This document shows positions 1-9,404 of a stretch of DNA of 64,000 nucleotides, piece by piece (position 1 is the first letter of the stretch; the number at the start of each line of letters is the position of its first letter). Source of the DNA: Methylobacter sp. (GTDB lineage: Bacteria > Pseudomonadota > Gammaproteobacteria > Methylococcales > Methylomonadaceae); assembly GCF_030680395.1 (NCBI RefSeq), contig NZ_JAUXVR010000026.1, forward strand, positions 1-64,000, given 5' to 3'. The notes below the pieces were generated by a model, which ran no database searches, was not told the origin of the DNA, and was given only the letters and a program-made list of their open reading frames with translations. The position numbers were made by a program, and so were the translations under genes.

Positions 1-1
1 G

Positions 2-2095
2 GTATGGAGCAGCGTTTACCCGGCAAGCCGGGACGACCTGGACAGGCCGCTATCGATAGGTCGGCCGATCAGCAACGTCCGGCTTTACATCCTGGATCGC
101 AGCGGCAACCCGGCGCCTGTCGGCGTGCAGGGCGAACTCCATATCGGCGGCGCAGGCGTGGCGCGCGGCTATTGGCAGCGCCCCGAACTGACCGCGGACA
201 GGTTCATCCCCGATCCGTTTAAGCAAAACGGCGGCAGACTGTATAAAACCGGCGATCTGGCGCAATACCGCCCGGACGGCAACATCGAGTTTTTAGGCCG
301 CATCGACCATCAGGTGAAAATTCGCGGCTTCAGGATTGAGCTGGAGGAAATCGAAGCGCGGCTGATGGCGTACCCGGGTGTGGATGAGGCAGTCGTTTTG
401 GCGCGGGAAGATCAGCCTGGAAGCAAGCGTCTGGTTGCCTATATCGTCGGTCCCGGTGACGCGTTTTTAGAGGAAACGTTACGCGAAAATCTTAAAACCC
501 TATTGCCGGACATCATGTTGCCAAGCGCGTATGTTTTACTCAGTCAAATGCCGTTGACGGCAAACGGTAAAATAGACCGCAAGGCATTGCCCGAACCGGA
601 TATGACTGAAACTGCAAAAAACCGCTACGTGGCGCCTTCAACGGATACGGAAATGGCGTTGGCGGCTATTTGGAGCGAGATACTCGGCATTGAGCGTGTC
701 GGTAGGCATGACGATTTTTTCGAATTAGGCGGGCATTCATTGTTGGCGACTCAGTTGCCGTTTGCCGTGCAAAAAAGATTCGGCATCCATTTGCCGCTGA
801 AGAATTTTTTCGAGATGCCGACCATTGTCGGGCAAGCGCGGTTAATCGATAGCGGCGAAAGCAGTGAGACATGGGTTGATCTTGAAGCCGAAGCCGCACT
901 CGATCCTGCAATTATTCCCTTACCGTCTGCATCTATAAACGTAAACGTAGCCGCACGGAGTGTGTTTTTGACCGGTGCAACCGGTTTTCTGGGCGCGTTT
1001 TTACTGGCCGAATTGCTGGAGCAAACTCAGGCCGAGATATATTGTTTGATCAGGGCTGCCGATGAGCAAGCAGCGCTGACCCGGCTGCAACGTCAAGTCG
1101 GCTGTTATGAGCTGCAGGACGGTATTGACTGGAGCCGGGTTATTGCAGTCTGCGGCGATTTGTCTGAACCCCGGCTTGGGCTTTCTTCATTGCGTTACGA
1201 TGAAATTGCGGGGCAGGTTGAAGTCATTTATCACAACGGGGCGCTGGTCAATTTTGTCCAGCCTTACAAGGCGTTAAAAGCCGCCAATGTCTTGGGAACC
1301 GAAGAAGTGTTGCGTCTTGCCTGCTTAGGCAAAGCTAAAGCCATTCATTATGTGTCAACCTTGTCGGTATTTAGCGAAGCGTCTGCCATCAATCTGCAGG
1401 GTTATAAGGAAAATGACGAGCCGAACCCCAGCGTAAATTTGGCCAATGGTTATGCGCAGAGCAAATGGGTGGCTGAAAAACTGGTTACTTTGGCCAGGGA
1501 TAGAGGCTTGCAGGCGACTATTTATCGGCCGGCTACCGTTGCCGGCGATAGCCGTAGCGGGATATGGAATACCGAAGACTTCCTGTGCAGATTGATCAAA
1601 AGTTGTATACAGATGGGCTATGCGCCTGCTGAACGCATCCCTATGGATATGGCATCCGTCGATTACATGAGCCGTGCCATTGTTTCGCTATCGTTGCAGC
1701 CGGATTCTATCGGCGCTTGTTTTCATTTAAATCATCCCACCCCGGCTTATTCCGATGAATTGATCGATTGGTTTAGCCGCTCAGGTTATCGCCTGCATCG
1801 TATTCCTTATCGAGACTGGGTGGAAAAGGTAGTGGAGATCGGTCAGAGAAACCACAAAGACTTTGCCTTGTTGCCTTTACTGCCGATGTTTTCGGATCAA
1901 AGCCGGGATGATGCGTCGGAATTGTTGGAAGAAGACTCTATTCGCTACGATTGCAGCGAAACGCAAGGCGTCTTATCGAAGTTAGGCATTGAGTGCGCTT
2001 TGCTGGACGGTGAGTTATTGACGCGCTATCAGGCCTATTTTAGGCGGAGCGGTTTTGTCCGCGAGCCGGCGTATTACCAAGAAAAATTATTTTAA
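2..2095 (+). CDS. Non-ribosomal peptide synthetase, C-terminal part: adenylation (partial) - carrier - thioester reductase
   Basis: The frame is open from the window edge, so the 5' part is missing. It begins inside an adenylation domain: the A7 motif YKTGDL, the A8 stretch from GRIDHQVKIRG to ELEEIE, and the A10 motif LTANGKIDRKAL are all visible. A peptidyl-carrier domain follows (DDFFELGGHSLL; phosphopantetheine serine codon at 737-739). The rest is an NAD(P)H-dependent thioester reductase domain with the Rossmann motif TGATGFLG at about 970 and an active-site Y-x-x-x-K (YAQSK) at about 1450. In this family the terminal reductase releases the peptide as an aldehyde or alcohol instead of hydrolysing it. 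The specificity-determining A-domain pocket is outside the window, so the last amino acid cannot be predicted. The neighbouring receptor, exporter, MbtH and PPTase genes point to a metal-chelating product; that is inference. Confidence 0.95.
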   Translation, partial: VWSSVYPASRDDLDRPLSIGRPISNVRLYILDRSGNPAPVGVQGELHIGGAGVARGYWQRPELTADRFIPDPFKQNGGRLYKTGDLAQYRPDGNIEFLGRIDHQVKIRGFRIELEEIEARLMAYPGVDEAVVLAREDQPGSKRLVAYIVGPGDAFLEETLRENLKTLLPDIMLPSAYVLLSQMPLTANGKIDRKALPEPDMTETAKNRYVAPSTDTEMALAAIWSEILGIERVGRHDDFFELGGHSLLATQLPFAVQKRFGIHLPLKNFFEMPTIVGQARLIDSGESSETWVDLEAEAALDPAIIPLPSASINVNVAARSVFLTGATGFLGAFLLAELLEQTQAEIYCLIRAADEQAALTRLQRQVGCYELQDGIDWSRVIAVCGDLSEPRLGLSSLRYDEIAGQVEVIYHNGALVNFVQPYKALKAANVLGTEEVLRLACLGKAKAIHYVSTLSVFSEASAINLQGYKENDEPNPSVNLANGYAQSKWVAEKLVTLARDRGLQATIYRPATVAGDSRSGIWNTEDFLCRLIKSCIQMGYAPAERIPMDMASVDYMSRAIVSLSLQPDSIGACFHLNHPTPAYSDELIDWFSRSGYRLHRIPYRDWVEKVVEIGQRNHKDFALLPLLPMFSDQSRDDASELLEEDSIRYDCSETQGVLSKLGIECALLDGELLTRYQAYFRRSGFVREPAYYQEKLF

Positions 2096-2242
2096 ACAAA
2101 ATGATTTTTCAGGTGGGGTGGATTTTAAGTTTGCTCGTCTACTTGTTGTAAACATTGATGTACTGACAGCAAATTCTGCTCGTGTTGGGTCCGGTTTTTA
2201 AGCGCTTACCGCGAGTACGAAACTACTAAGGAAAACTCCAAA

Positions 2243-4771
2243 ATGGTTAATAATAAAAAGAAGAACTTTTATCCAGACGAAATTGACAAGAATTCAGGAA
2301 AAAAGCTCAGGGCATGTTTGATAAAAGGGGTCTTTGTTTTAACGTTTTGCCATGCAGTACCGGCGTTATCGGTTACCGATAACGCCCAAAAAATTCAATT
2401 CGACATGCCTTCCAGTGATTTGGCATCCGCATTGAATAACTTCGCAGAAAAAACGGGTATGGAATTAAGTTATCCGGCCTCTATGGTAGCGGGTGCAAAA
2501 TCAAAGCCGCTTAAAGGTAGTTATGGGGTTCAACAAGGCCTGAATGAGTTGTTGCGAGGCACCGGGCTGGCTTATCGCTTGACCGGGGACAATAGCGTAA
2601 CGTTGGAGAAGATGGCTGTTGCGGAGCCGCAATCGGATACGATCACGTTGAAAGCGATGACGGTGACCGAAAAAACCGAATACGATGCTGACAAACTTTA
2701 TGCGTCGCCCAATTCCAGTTCCGCCACCAAAACCGACACCCCGATTATGGAGACGCCGATGTCCATTCAGGTGGTGCCCAGGGCGGTGATGCAGGATCAA
2801 CAAACTACGCGGGTAAAAGACGCGGTTGAGAATGTCAGCGGCGTGCGCTCCAATACCACGTTGGGTTATGGGACGGGCTTTATTATTCGGGGCTTTCGGA
2901 ATAGCAGGGTTTTTCGAAACGGTCTTGTTGCCAACGGTATTTCTACGGGAACAGCGACTGAACTCGACACCGCCAACCTGCAAAGCGTCGAAGTGCTTAA
3001 GGGGCCTGCGGCCATGCTATTCGGCCGGATAGAACCCGGCGGCCTTATCAATGTGAATACCAAACGGGCTGAAAGGTCACCGCGTTACGCAGTGGAACAA
3101 CGTTTCGGTTCCTATGACTTTTACCGCACCGAATGGGATGCAACCGGCTCGCTTACAGACGATCAGTCGCTAAGTTATCGTTTTTCAGGTAGCTATCAAA
3201 ACAATAATTCGTTCAGGGATTTCAATTTTAATGATCGAGTCTCCGCTTACTCGTCCCTGACCTGGAACCCCAGCGATGCAACCGAAATGTCTTTGGATGT
3301 CGAAGGCTTGGATCAGGATTTTCAAGTTGATCGGGGCTTGTTTGCAATAGGCGATCGACCCGCCGCCGTTCCTGTCGAGCGTTCATATATTGACCCCAAC
3401 GACCCGGTGGACACATTATCGAATGTAAATTTGGGGTTCAATTTAACGCATGCCTTTAACAAGGATTGGACGTTACACAATCGTTTTTTAACGACCCATA
3501 ACGATAGCTCTGATATTTCCGTCAAACCGGCAAATGCTTTTACCGTGCAGCAATTCCTGGATCCAAGTCGAGGTAACCGTACTTATCTGCGTAATATATT
3601 TGCCCAAACAGTGAAAGCACAAACGTACACTACTAATGTGGATTTGACTGGAAATACCAATTTCCTGGGTACCCAGCATAAAACCTTAGTCGGCTTCGAT
3701 TATTTAAGATCGACCGGGACTTACCTGACTCGAGGCAATTTCGTGAATCCGGTCAATGGCTTGGGCATTGATATTTACGAGCCGGTATATGGTATTAATT
3801 CTTCGTTTTATGACACCGCTTTAGCAACGCCATATCCTGCCGGGCGTAATCATTCGTATATGAGGGATGAATGGTATGGCGTGTACTTTCAGGATGATAT
3901 AACACTTTGGGATTCTGTTCATTTGGTCGGAGGCGGTCGCTATGATTGGGCTAAAACCGGCCGCGGGGTGGGCGATTCGTATAGTGCGGCCGAAGCTGTG
4001 CTGCCTTCGCGAAATGACGAAGGATTCAGCCCAAGGGTCGGAGTCTTATATCAACCTGTATCATGGATGAGCGTTTATGGTAACTGGACTACGTCTTTTG
4101 GGGCAAATAACGGGGTTACGGCTTCCGGGGCGACAATCGATCCTGAGATTGGGGAACAGTTCGAAGCCGGGTTTAAATCTGAATTATTTGAGCAGCGTTT
4201 GACGACTACGCTGGCTTACTATCATTTAGCCAAAGAAAATATAATGACTCGCGACCTGAATAGTCCGGATCCTTCTGCCCGAACGGCAATCGGCGAAGCG
4301 CGTAGCCAAGGCATCGAATTGGATATGATAGGTCAAATGACTGATGGTTTCAGCTTGATCGGAAACTATGCGTATACCGATGCGCGTATTACAAAAGACA
4401 ACTCCGGGCTTCAGGATCATAAAATGAATAACGTGCCCGAGCATTCAGGCAGTCTGTGGTTAAAGTACGAGATTCAAAATTATGAACCGTTAAAAGGTTG
4501 GAGCGCCGGACTCGGGATGTTTGCCTCCGGACAAAGACAGGGCGACGACGCCAATACCTTTGCTTTACCCGGTTACGCCCGATTAGATGCGTTTGCCGCG
4601 TATCGTTACGATTTCAAGGGTACGCGTCTTACAACGCAATTTAATATCCGCAACCTGTTGGACAAAACCTATTACGAGTCGACCGATCCTTTTCAAAATG
4701 CACCGCCACGCGTCGGAATTTATCCGGGGGCGCCTTTGACTGCTATGGGTTCAATACGGCTGGAGTTTTAG
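2243..4771 (+). CDS. TonB-dependent siderophore receptor with N-terminal signalling (STN) domain, FecA type
   Basis: An 842-residue outer-membrane receptor. A basic N-terminus and hydrophobic stretch (about residues 24-45) look like a signal peptide. An STN domain follows (about 50-125, from IQFDMPSSDLASAL), then a linker, the plug domain (about 165-275) and a 22-strand-type barrel ending in the terminal aromatic residue typical of outer-membrane proteins (IRLEF). AAGGA lies about 10 bases before the ATG. STN domains belong to transducing receptors that signal through an inner-membrane FecR anti-sigma factor to a FecI-type sigma factor; both partners are found in this window at 9.7 and 15.7 kb. 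It probably imports the ferric form of the compound made by the adjacent NRPS. No Fur box was seen in the 147 bases upstream. Confidence 0.93.
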   Translation: MVNNKKKNFYPDEIDKNSGKKLRACLIKGVFVLTFCHAVPALSVTDNAQKIQFDMPSSDLASALNNFAEKTGMELSYPASMVAGAKSKPLKGSYGVQQGLNELLRGTGLAYRLTGDNSVTLEKMAVAEPQSDTITLKAMTVTEKTEYDADKLYASPNSSSATKTDTPIMETPMSIQVVPRAVMQDQQTTRVKDAVENVSGVRSNTTLGYGTGFIIRGFRNSRVFRNGLVANGISTGTATELDTANLQSVEVLKGPAAMLFGRIEPGGLINVNTKRAERSPRYAVEQRFGSYDFYRTEWDATGSLTDDQSLSYRFSGSYQNNNSFRDFNFNDRVSAYSSLTWNPSDATEMSLDVEGLDQDFQVDRGLFAIGDRPAAVPVERSYIDPNDPVDTLSNVNLGFNLTHAFNKDWTLHNRFLTTHNDSSDISVKPANAFTVQQFLDPSRGNRTYLRNIFAQTVKAQTYTTNVDLTGNTNFLGTQHKTLVGFDYLRSTGTYLTRGNFVNPVNGLGIDIYEPVYGINSSFYDTALATPYPAGRNHSYMRDEWYGVYFQDDITLWDSVHLVGGGRYDWAKTGRGVGDSYSAAEAVLPSRNDEGFSPRVGVLYQPVSWMSVYGNWTTSFGANNGVTASGATIDPEIGEQFEAGFKSELFEQRLTTTLAYYHLAKENIMTRDLNSPDPSARTAIGEARSQGIELDMIGQMTDGFSLIGNYAYTDARITKDNSGLQDHKMNNVPEHSGSLWLKYEIQNYEPLKGWSAGLGMFASGQRQGDDANTFALPGYARLDAFAAYRYDFKGTRLTTQFNIRNLLDKTYYESTDPFQNAPPRVGIYPGAPLTAMGSIRLEF

Positions 4772-4879
4772 CAGGCTATTCAGGCTTCGCCGGGTTCCAT
4801 GCTCTGCTCATGTCTTTATGCATAACTCCTGTAGATCAGGTTAGGCGTCAGCCATAATCTGACACGACGGCTTCGCATT

Positions 4880-4909
4880 GTCGGGTTACGCTCATCAAGC
4901 TAACCCGAC
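4880..4909. repeat. Inverted repeat containing a GGGTTACG-type unit
   Basis: GTCGGGTTA at 4880-4888 is exactly complementary to TAACCCGAC at 4901-4909. Similar GGGTTACG / CGTAACCC units occur at about 39470-39575 and 52185-52215, always between genes. It may act as a weak terminator for the receptor gene, but there is no T-run. Confidence 0.6.
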
Positions 4910-4932
4910 CTACATTTTGATTGAAATTTCGT

Positions 4933-6141
4933 ATGATCAAAGAACCCGATTTAAACAATTATAAGTATTTATTTTCCCGAAAAAACCTCCGCAAGTTCTG
5001 GCTAAGCCTGCATTTAACCATCGCGCTAACGGTCGGCTTTGAGTTCGTCATTCTGGGGCTGACCGGTTCGTGTATCGTTTTTTATAACGAACTGGAAGAA
5101 TGGGGTTTGCCCGCCGTGCCTGTCACAAGCCAATCCAGGATGCGCAGTCTGGACGACATTCTTCATACCGTTAAAGCCGCGCATCCGCAAAGAACCGGCG
5201 GCTGGAATATGATTTTGCCGGGTTACCAGAGCGATTATGTCTGGGTGAGCTATCCAAAACCTGAAGAAACCAAAGACGAGTTGTTTGCTCCGCTGCAAAT
5301 ACTGATTGATCCTTATAGTGGGGAGATCGTTTCAGAAAACTTCTGGGGGCGGACATTGATTAGCTTGATTTACGAAGTGCATGCCGCTTTTGTGACCGGA
5401 AAAATAAGTGCGGAGATGGGTAAAACAGGTTTTAAGGTGGTGTGTTTTTTCGGGATTTTCCTGTTTTTCTCCAGCCTGTCCGGGCTTTATCTGTGGTGGC
5501 CGCGCGGCGGAAAGTTCAAACAGGCCTTAACGATCAAACCCCATTCGAGTCCGCAACGGTTTTATTTTGACCTGCACAAAACCATCGGCTTTTATAGTTC
5601 GGCGTTATTGCTGGTCATTGCTTTTACCGGCTTTGCCTTTGGCTATAAGGACACTATCACTCCGTTGGTAAGCTATTTTTCTGCTGTCAAAGCGGATCAT
5701 TTAAAAGCGCCGATGCTTAAATCGAGCGTCCTGGATTTAAGCCCGCCTATTTCCATCGCACAAGCGGCCGTTATCGCCGATCAGGTTTTCCCCGGCGCGG
5801 AACTGCGCGGAATAGATACGCCGAATGGCAAAGAGGGTGTTTACATGGTTGCCAAACGACAAGCGGGTGAAGCCAATCGCCAGCGTCCGCGCAGTAAAGT
5901 CTGGATAGATCAATACAGCGGCAAGGTGCTGGCTGTTCAGGATCCGGGCAAGTTTACCGCAGGCGAGACATTTTTAAACCTGCTTTGGTGCTTGCACGAC
6001 GGCGAATTTCTAGGCCTTCCTAGTCGTATCCTGTGGTGCGTCACCGGTTTTGCACCGCTGGCTTTATACATCACCGGCATTTTGCGCTGGCTGCAAAAAC
6101 GTGACGCCAGAAACAGGCGCTTGGTTTGTGCAAATCAATAA
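4933..6141 (+). CDS. PepSY-associated transmembrane protein (siderophore-linked membrane protein, possible ferric reductase)
   Basis: About 402 residues. Hydrophobic segments lie near residues 28-52, 170-192, 220-240 and 370-392, separated by two periplasmic PepSY-like regions. This is the layout of the PepSY_TM family (PiuB and relatives). These proteins commonly sit beside TonB siderophore receptors; some have been linked to reduction of ferric siderophores in the periplasm, but the biochemical role of this one is inferred. An upstream in-frame TTG at 4921 is an alternative start; ATG 4933 was preferred because neither has a strong ribosome-binding site. It follows the receptor on the same strand after a 160-base gap with an inverted repeat. 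Confidence 0.85.
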   Translation: MIKEPDLNNYKYLFSRKNLRKFWLSLHLTIALTVGFEFVILGLTGSCIVFYNELEEWGLPAVPVTSQSRMRSLDDILHTVKAAHPQRTGGWNMILPGYQSDYVWVSYPKPEETKDELFAPLQILIDPYSGEIVSENFWGRTLISLIYEVHAAFVTGKISAEMGKTGFKVVCFFGIFLFFSSLSGLYLWWPRGGKFKQALTIKPHSSPQRFYFDLHKTIGFYSSALLLVIAFTGFAFGYKDTITPLVSYFSAVKADHLKAPMLKSSVLDLSPPISIAQAAVIADQVFPGAELRGIDTPNGKEGVYMVAKRQAGEANRQRPRSKVWIDQYSGKVLAVQDPGKFTAGETFLNLLWCLHDGEFLGLPSRILWCVTGFAPLALYITGILRWLQKRDARNRRLVCANQ

Positions 6142-6286
6142 TGTTCTCCATGCACAAAGTCAGTTGAGAGCAGGGCTTTAAATAGACGTCACTAATTGAG
6201 CTAAAAACATTAGTCATTTTTCGTTAAATCAAATTCAAAATGGGTAAAGCTATTGTGAATTCAAGTTGTACAAAAGGACATTAATC

Positions 6287-7525
6287 ATGGAAAACATCAA
6301 CAATTCTCATCAGGAACCGGTTGAACAACCGATTTTTATCTTATCTTGTGTCCGTTCGGGTTCGACAATGCTGCGGTGCATTGTCGATACACATCCTAAT
6401 CTATGCAGTCCGGGGCATTTGAACTTGGGGCCGTTATGCGCCAATTTATATGCGACGACTTATTATTCGTTGGGAAAATTGCCGGGTATGGAAACGGAGG
6501 AACAAAGGGAGCAATTGGCCATTAAAGAAACCCGGCGTGTAGTAACGGATATATTGGGCCGCTATACACAAGGGAAAGGCAAAAAAAAATGGTGCGAAAA
6601 ATCGACCGTCAATATCGATTATTTGGAGATATTGGCAAAAATTTTTCCGCAGGCCAAATATATCTGTTTATATCGCAATTGCCTGGATGTTGCGTATTCG
6701 TGCATTAAATTTAATCCATTGGGGTATATGCATGAATTGTCCGCTTATGTACAGAAGTGTCCGACTAATTTTGTTGCCGCGATGATTGCTAACTGGCAGG
6801 AAAAGACCGGTAAGCTGATAGCATTCGAACAGGCTCATGCCAACCAGTGCATCAGGATTAACTATGAGTCTTTGGTTTTACAGCCGGAGCATGTCTTGGC
6901 AAAATTGTTTGATTTTCTCGATGAGCCTTGGGATGCGCGTTTGATTGATTCGATATTTCAAGTGCCTCACGATCAGGGCGAGGGCGATCTGAAAGTCTGG
7001 TTTTCCGGCAAAATCAGCAAGGATTCTATAGGCAACGGGACAGCGATTCCGTTAACGGCAATTTCTGATGAGCTGATGGCCGAGGTTGACACGCTTCACC
7101 AGCAGTTAGGGTATCCGACGATAGACGCTTTATATGCCGAACAACGAGGTAATGACGAACCGGCGCTTTACGATCTGGACGTGAATGATTTTTTTCAAAA
7201 TCGTTTTTTGCAAAATACTGCTGCACAAATGGACAAATTCAGCCAATTACGCGGTGTTTGTAAATTCGTGGTAACCGGGTTGAAAGGAGGCGTGTGGACA
7301 ATTGAGAGTAATGGTGACGGCTTAACTTTAAAAGACAATGGCGGCTCCTGCGATTGTACAATCGCTACAACCTACAGCGTTTTTTGCGAGCTGATCGAAG
7401 GCAGGAAAACGGCAGGCGATGCTTATGAACAGGGCGAAATAACGGGCGACGGCAATATATTTATGGCATTGGAGTTCGGCGGGTTGCTGTTTGGCAACGC
7501 AACCCGGTCACTGCCATTAAGTTAA
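6287..7525 (+). CDS. Sulfotransferase family protein fused to a C-terminal SCP2-like domain
   Basis: 412 residues. AAAAGGA at 6272-6278 places the start at ATG 6287 rather than the upstream TTG. The N-terminal half has the PAPS-binding 5'-phosphosulfate loop (LSCVRSGSTML, about residues 19-29) and a downstream RNCLDVAYS segment matching the 3'-phosphate-binding region of Sulfotransfer_3-type enzymes. From about residue 310 the sequence changes character: KFVVTGLKGGVW, then a Gly/Asp-rich strand region, then GNIFMALEFGGLLFG. This resembles the SCP2/sterol-carrier fold that binds lipids or other hydrophobic ligands. Sulfation of the NRPS product or of a lipid intermediate is a reasonable guess from context; the SCP2-like domain could present an acylated substrate. 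Neither is shown by sequence alone. Confidence 0.8.
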   Translation: MENINNSHQEPVEQPIFILSCVRSGSTMLRCIVDTHPNLCSPGHLNLGPLCANLYATTYYSLGKLPGMETEEQREQLAIKETRRVVTDILGRYTQGKGKKKWCEKSTVNIDYLEILAKIFPQAKYICLYRNCLDVAYSCIKFNPLGYMHELSAYVQKCPTNFVAAMIANWQEKTGKLIAFEQAHANQCIRINYESLVLQPEHVLAKLFDFLDEPWDARLIDSIFQVPHDQGEGDLKVWFSGKISKDSIGNGTAIPLTAISDELMAEVDTLHQQLGYPTIDALYAEQRGNDEPALYDLDVNDFFQNRFLQNTAAQMDKFSQLRGVCKFVVTGLKGGVWTIESNGDGLTLKDNGGSCDCTIATTYSVFCELIEGRKTAGDAYEQGEITGDGNIFMALEFGGLLFGNATRSLPLS

Positions 7526-7535
7526 TGGCAGTGAC
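7507..7535 (+). terminator. Perfect 12-bp stem hairpin across the sulfotransferase stop codon
   Basis: GTCACTGCCATT at 7507-7518 pairs exactly with AATGGCAGTGAC at 7524-7535 around a 5-base loop. The stop codon TAA (7523-7525) is at the loop/stem border. No immediate T-run follows; one appears only about 20 bases later, so this is a terminator-like or mRNA-stabilising hairpin. Confidence 0.5.
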
Positions 7536-7670
7536 TTACGCTTAATTTATGGGTTTTTATAGTAGCCACAATGTCTTGGCTGGGTCTGTGGTATATGTGT
7601 CACCAGTTTGCTGAAAACCAGACTTAGTCTGACGCGATGTTGGTAAGGCTGAATAACGGGAGATTACACA

Positions 7671-8504
7671 ATGAATTCGAATGAAAAATTGCCATTGCAA
7701 GTGGATAGGTTGCATGCGCCATCGGTTGAAGAATTTAATAAGTTATATGCGGAACCCGGTAAGCCGGTATTGATAACCGGGGTTGTTTCCGAGTGGAATG
7801 CCTGCTCGCTTTGGAATACGCAATATTTCAATGCGCTTGCCGGTGAGCGCTCAGTTCCTGTCAAACGTATGCGTAACGGCGCCTATCTCGGAGCGAGCAC
7901 CGAATCGATGAAGTTGGCGGATTATTTGGCTGTCGTCAACAAGGAGCCGGTTGGCAGTGAGCGGGTTTATTTAAGCGAGCGGTCTGTTAAGGACATTTTG
8001 CCGGAAATCGCCGGCGACTATACGGTTCCGGCTTACGTTAATTCAACAAAATTCGCCGCAGTGGGTTACATCGGTAGTCATGTGCATTCGCAAATTCACT
8101 TCCACCCTTTCGGAAAGGCGTTGCTGTGTCAAGTTACGGGACGCAAGCGGGTAAAGCTTTTCGCCCCCGATCAAACCCCGTATCTTTACCAGAAGCTGCA
8201 TTTTAGCAAGATTGAAGGCGAGCCCGTTGATTTAGAGGAATATCCTTTGTATGGGAAGGCTCAGTATTACGAGTGCGAAGTTAACGCTGGGGAAATGCTG
8301 TTTTTTCCAATTTACTGGTGGCATGGCGTTGAGACAGAAGAGTTCAGTTCTGCGGTCGTTTTTTTCTGGGATGATTCTCGTAAGTTGAGATGGTTACCGC
8401 CGGAAGGAGTTCCCTGGCGCTATGTGCCGTTGTTTGAAATCATGTCATGGTTATTTAAGGGAAAACGTATGTTGAATCGGGTTTTGAAGTCGGTTCGCGG
8501 ATAG
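7671..8504 (+). CDS. Cupin-like / JmjC-domain protein (Cupin_8 family) with altered metal triad
   Basis: 277 residues, with GGGAGA upstream of ATG 7671. The fold is recognisable from the strand pattern around LLCQVTGRKRVKLFAP and the distal FFPIYWWHGVET motif, as in FIH-like JmjC hydroxylases. The usual Fe(II) motif is H-x-D ... H. Here the aligned residues read H143-F-H145 with H218 as the distal ligand, so the aspartate is replaced by histidine. Family members are 2-oxoglutarate/Fe(II) hydroxylases that often tailor amino-acid residues in peptide products, for example beta-hydroxy-aspartate or -histidine in siderophores. The changed triad makes either unusual chemistry or loss of activity possible. 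The gene lies between the sulfotransferase and PPTase genes on the same strand. Confidence 0.8.
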   Translation: MNSNEKLPLQVDRLHAPSVEEFNKLYAEPGKPVLITGVVSEWNACSLWNTQYFNALAGERSVPVKRMRNGAYLGASTESMKLADYLAVVNKEPVGSERVYLSERSVKDILPEIAGDYTVPAYVNSTKFAAVGYIGSHVHSQIHFHPFGKALLCQVTGRKRVKLFAPDQTPYLYQKLHFSKIEGEPVDLEEYPLYGKAQYYECEVNAGEMLFFPIYWWHGVETEEFSSAVVFFWDDSRKLRWLPPEGVPWRYVPLFEIMSWLFKGKRMLNRVLKSVRG

Positions 8505-8668
8505 GCGCGGTAGTTTATAGTGAAACGGGAGCGATGACTCTATCCTCCGGTCAGTATTGCTGTTTTTTGCATTCTCAAGTGAACTGAAACGGCATCTTCG
8601 ACCCCTCATCATATCGGCCTTAAACAAGGCGTAAAGCAAAAATCAAACTAAAGGGCTGATGATTCTGT

Positions 8669-9361
8669 ATGACTATCGATGTATGGCTTGAACAATTAGC
8701 CGTTACAGACGAAGAGCATCGATATTATTGGTCGTTGCTGGACAAGAACGAGCAAGACAAGGCCTCGCGTTTCGTGCAAGCAATGCACGGCAGGCGTTAT
8801 GTGGTAAGTCACGGCAAGCTCAGGCTGATCCTGTCCGGGTATCTGGGCATGCCTCCTGAAAAGATCGGTTATGCGGAGCAGGCGTTTGGCAAGCCGGTTA
8901 TTGTTATCAATGGCCTGGAGCATCAGGTTAAATTCAATTTGGCGCATTCCGTCGATAAAATGCTGGTGGCAGTGGGGGCGAATGAGCAGATAGGTGTCGA
9001 TATTGAAGTTTGGAACAGTAAAATTGACTGTGCTGCAATCGCCAATCTCTGTTTTGCCGAAGTCGAACGCCGTTTTTGGAACGGATTGCCAAAAAACAGC
9101 AAAGACGAGTTTTTCTATCGGCTCTGGACAAGGAAGGAAAGCTTTGTAAAAGCCGTCGGTGTAGGTCTTGGACTAGATGTTTCCAAGGTTGTTTCTTCGG
9201 CGGTTGGTGCGACGAGGTTTTTGTCTGTGCCGGAGGGGTATGGTTCGGCTGGAGATTGGGTGCTGGTCGATTTGGATTTTGACCGTGGCATCAGCGCTGC
9301 GCTGACGGTTCCTGCGAAATGTTATAACAGAATCGAGCTTAGACGGCTCGAACCAAGGTAA
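8669..9361 (+). CDS. 4'-phosphopantetheinyl transferase, Sfp type
   Basis: 230 residues, the usual size for Sfp/Gsp-type enzymes. It activates carrier domains by moving the phosphopantetheine arm of coenzyme A onto the conserved serine. The Mg2+-binding signature G-V-D-I-E (about residues 110-114) and the later W-T-R-K-E-S-F-V-K-A motif (about 152-161) are intact. Its natural substrate here is the NRPS carrier domain encoded at the left edge of the window. A perfect 9-bp hairpin lies just after the stop. Confidence 0.92.
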   Translation: MTIDVWLEQLAVTDEEHRYYWSLLDKNEQDKASRFVQAMHGRRYVVSHGKLRLILSGYLGMPPEKIGYAEQAFGKPVIVINGLEHQVKFNLAHSVDKMLVAVGANEQIGVDIEVWNSKIDCAAIANLCFAEVERRFWNGLPKNSKDEFFYRLWTRKESFVKAVGVGLGLDVSKVVSSAVGATRFLSVPEGYGSAGDWVLVDLDFDRGISAALTVPAKCYNRIELRRLEPR

Positions 9362-9367
9362 AGATAA

Positions 9368-9389
9368 AGACGGGATGTAAATCCCGTCT
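9368..9389. terminator. Hairpin after PPTase gene
   Basis: AGACGGGAT (9368-9376) pairs perfectly with ATCCCGTCT (9381-9389) around the loop GTAA. It separates the convergent PPTase (+) and MbtH (-) genes. It lacks a long T-run and resembles the palindrome at 12832-12856, so it could also be a dispersed DNA repeat. Confidence 0.5.
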
Positions 9390-9404
9390 CTCGCCATCCA
9401 TTGA

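Noticed and set aside
2501-2983. 160-residue open frame antisense to the first TonB receptor
   Set aside because: Lies wholly inside a strongly supported receptor gene; no ribosome-binding site or recognisable protein.
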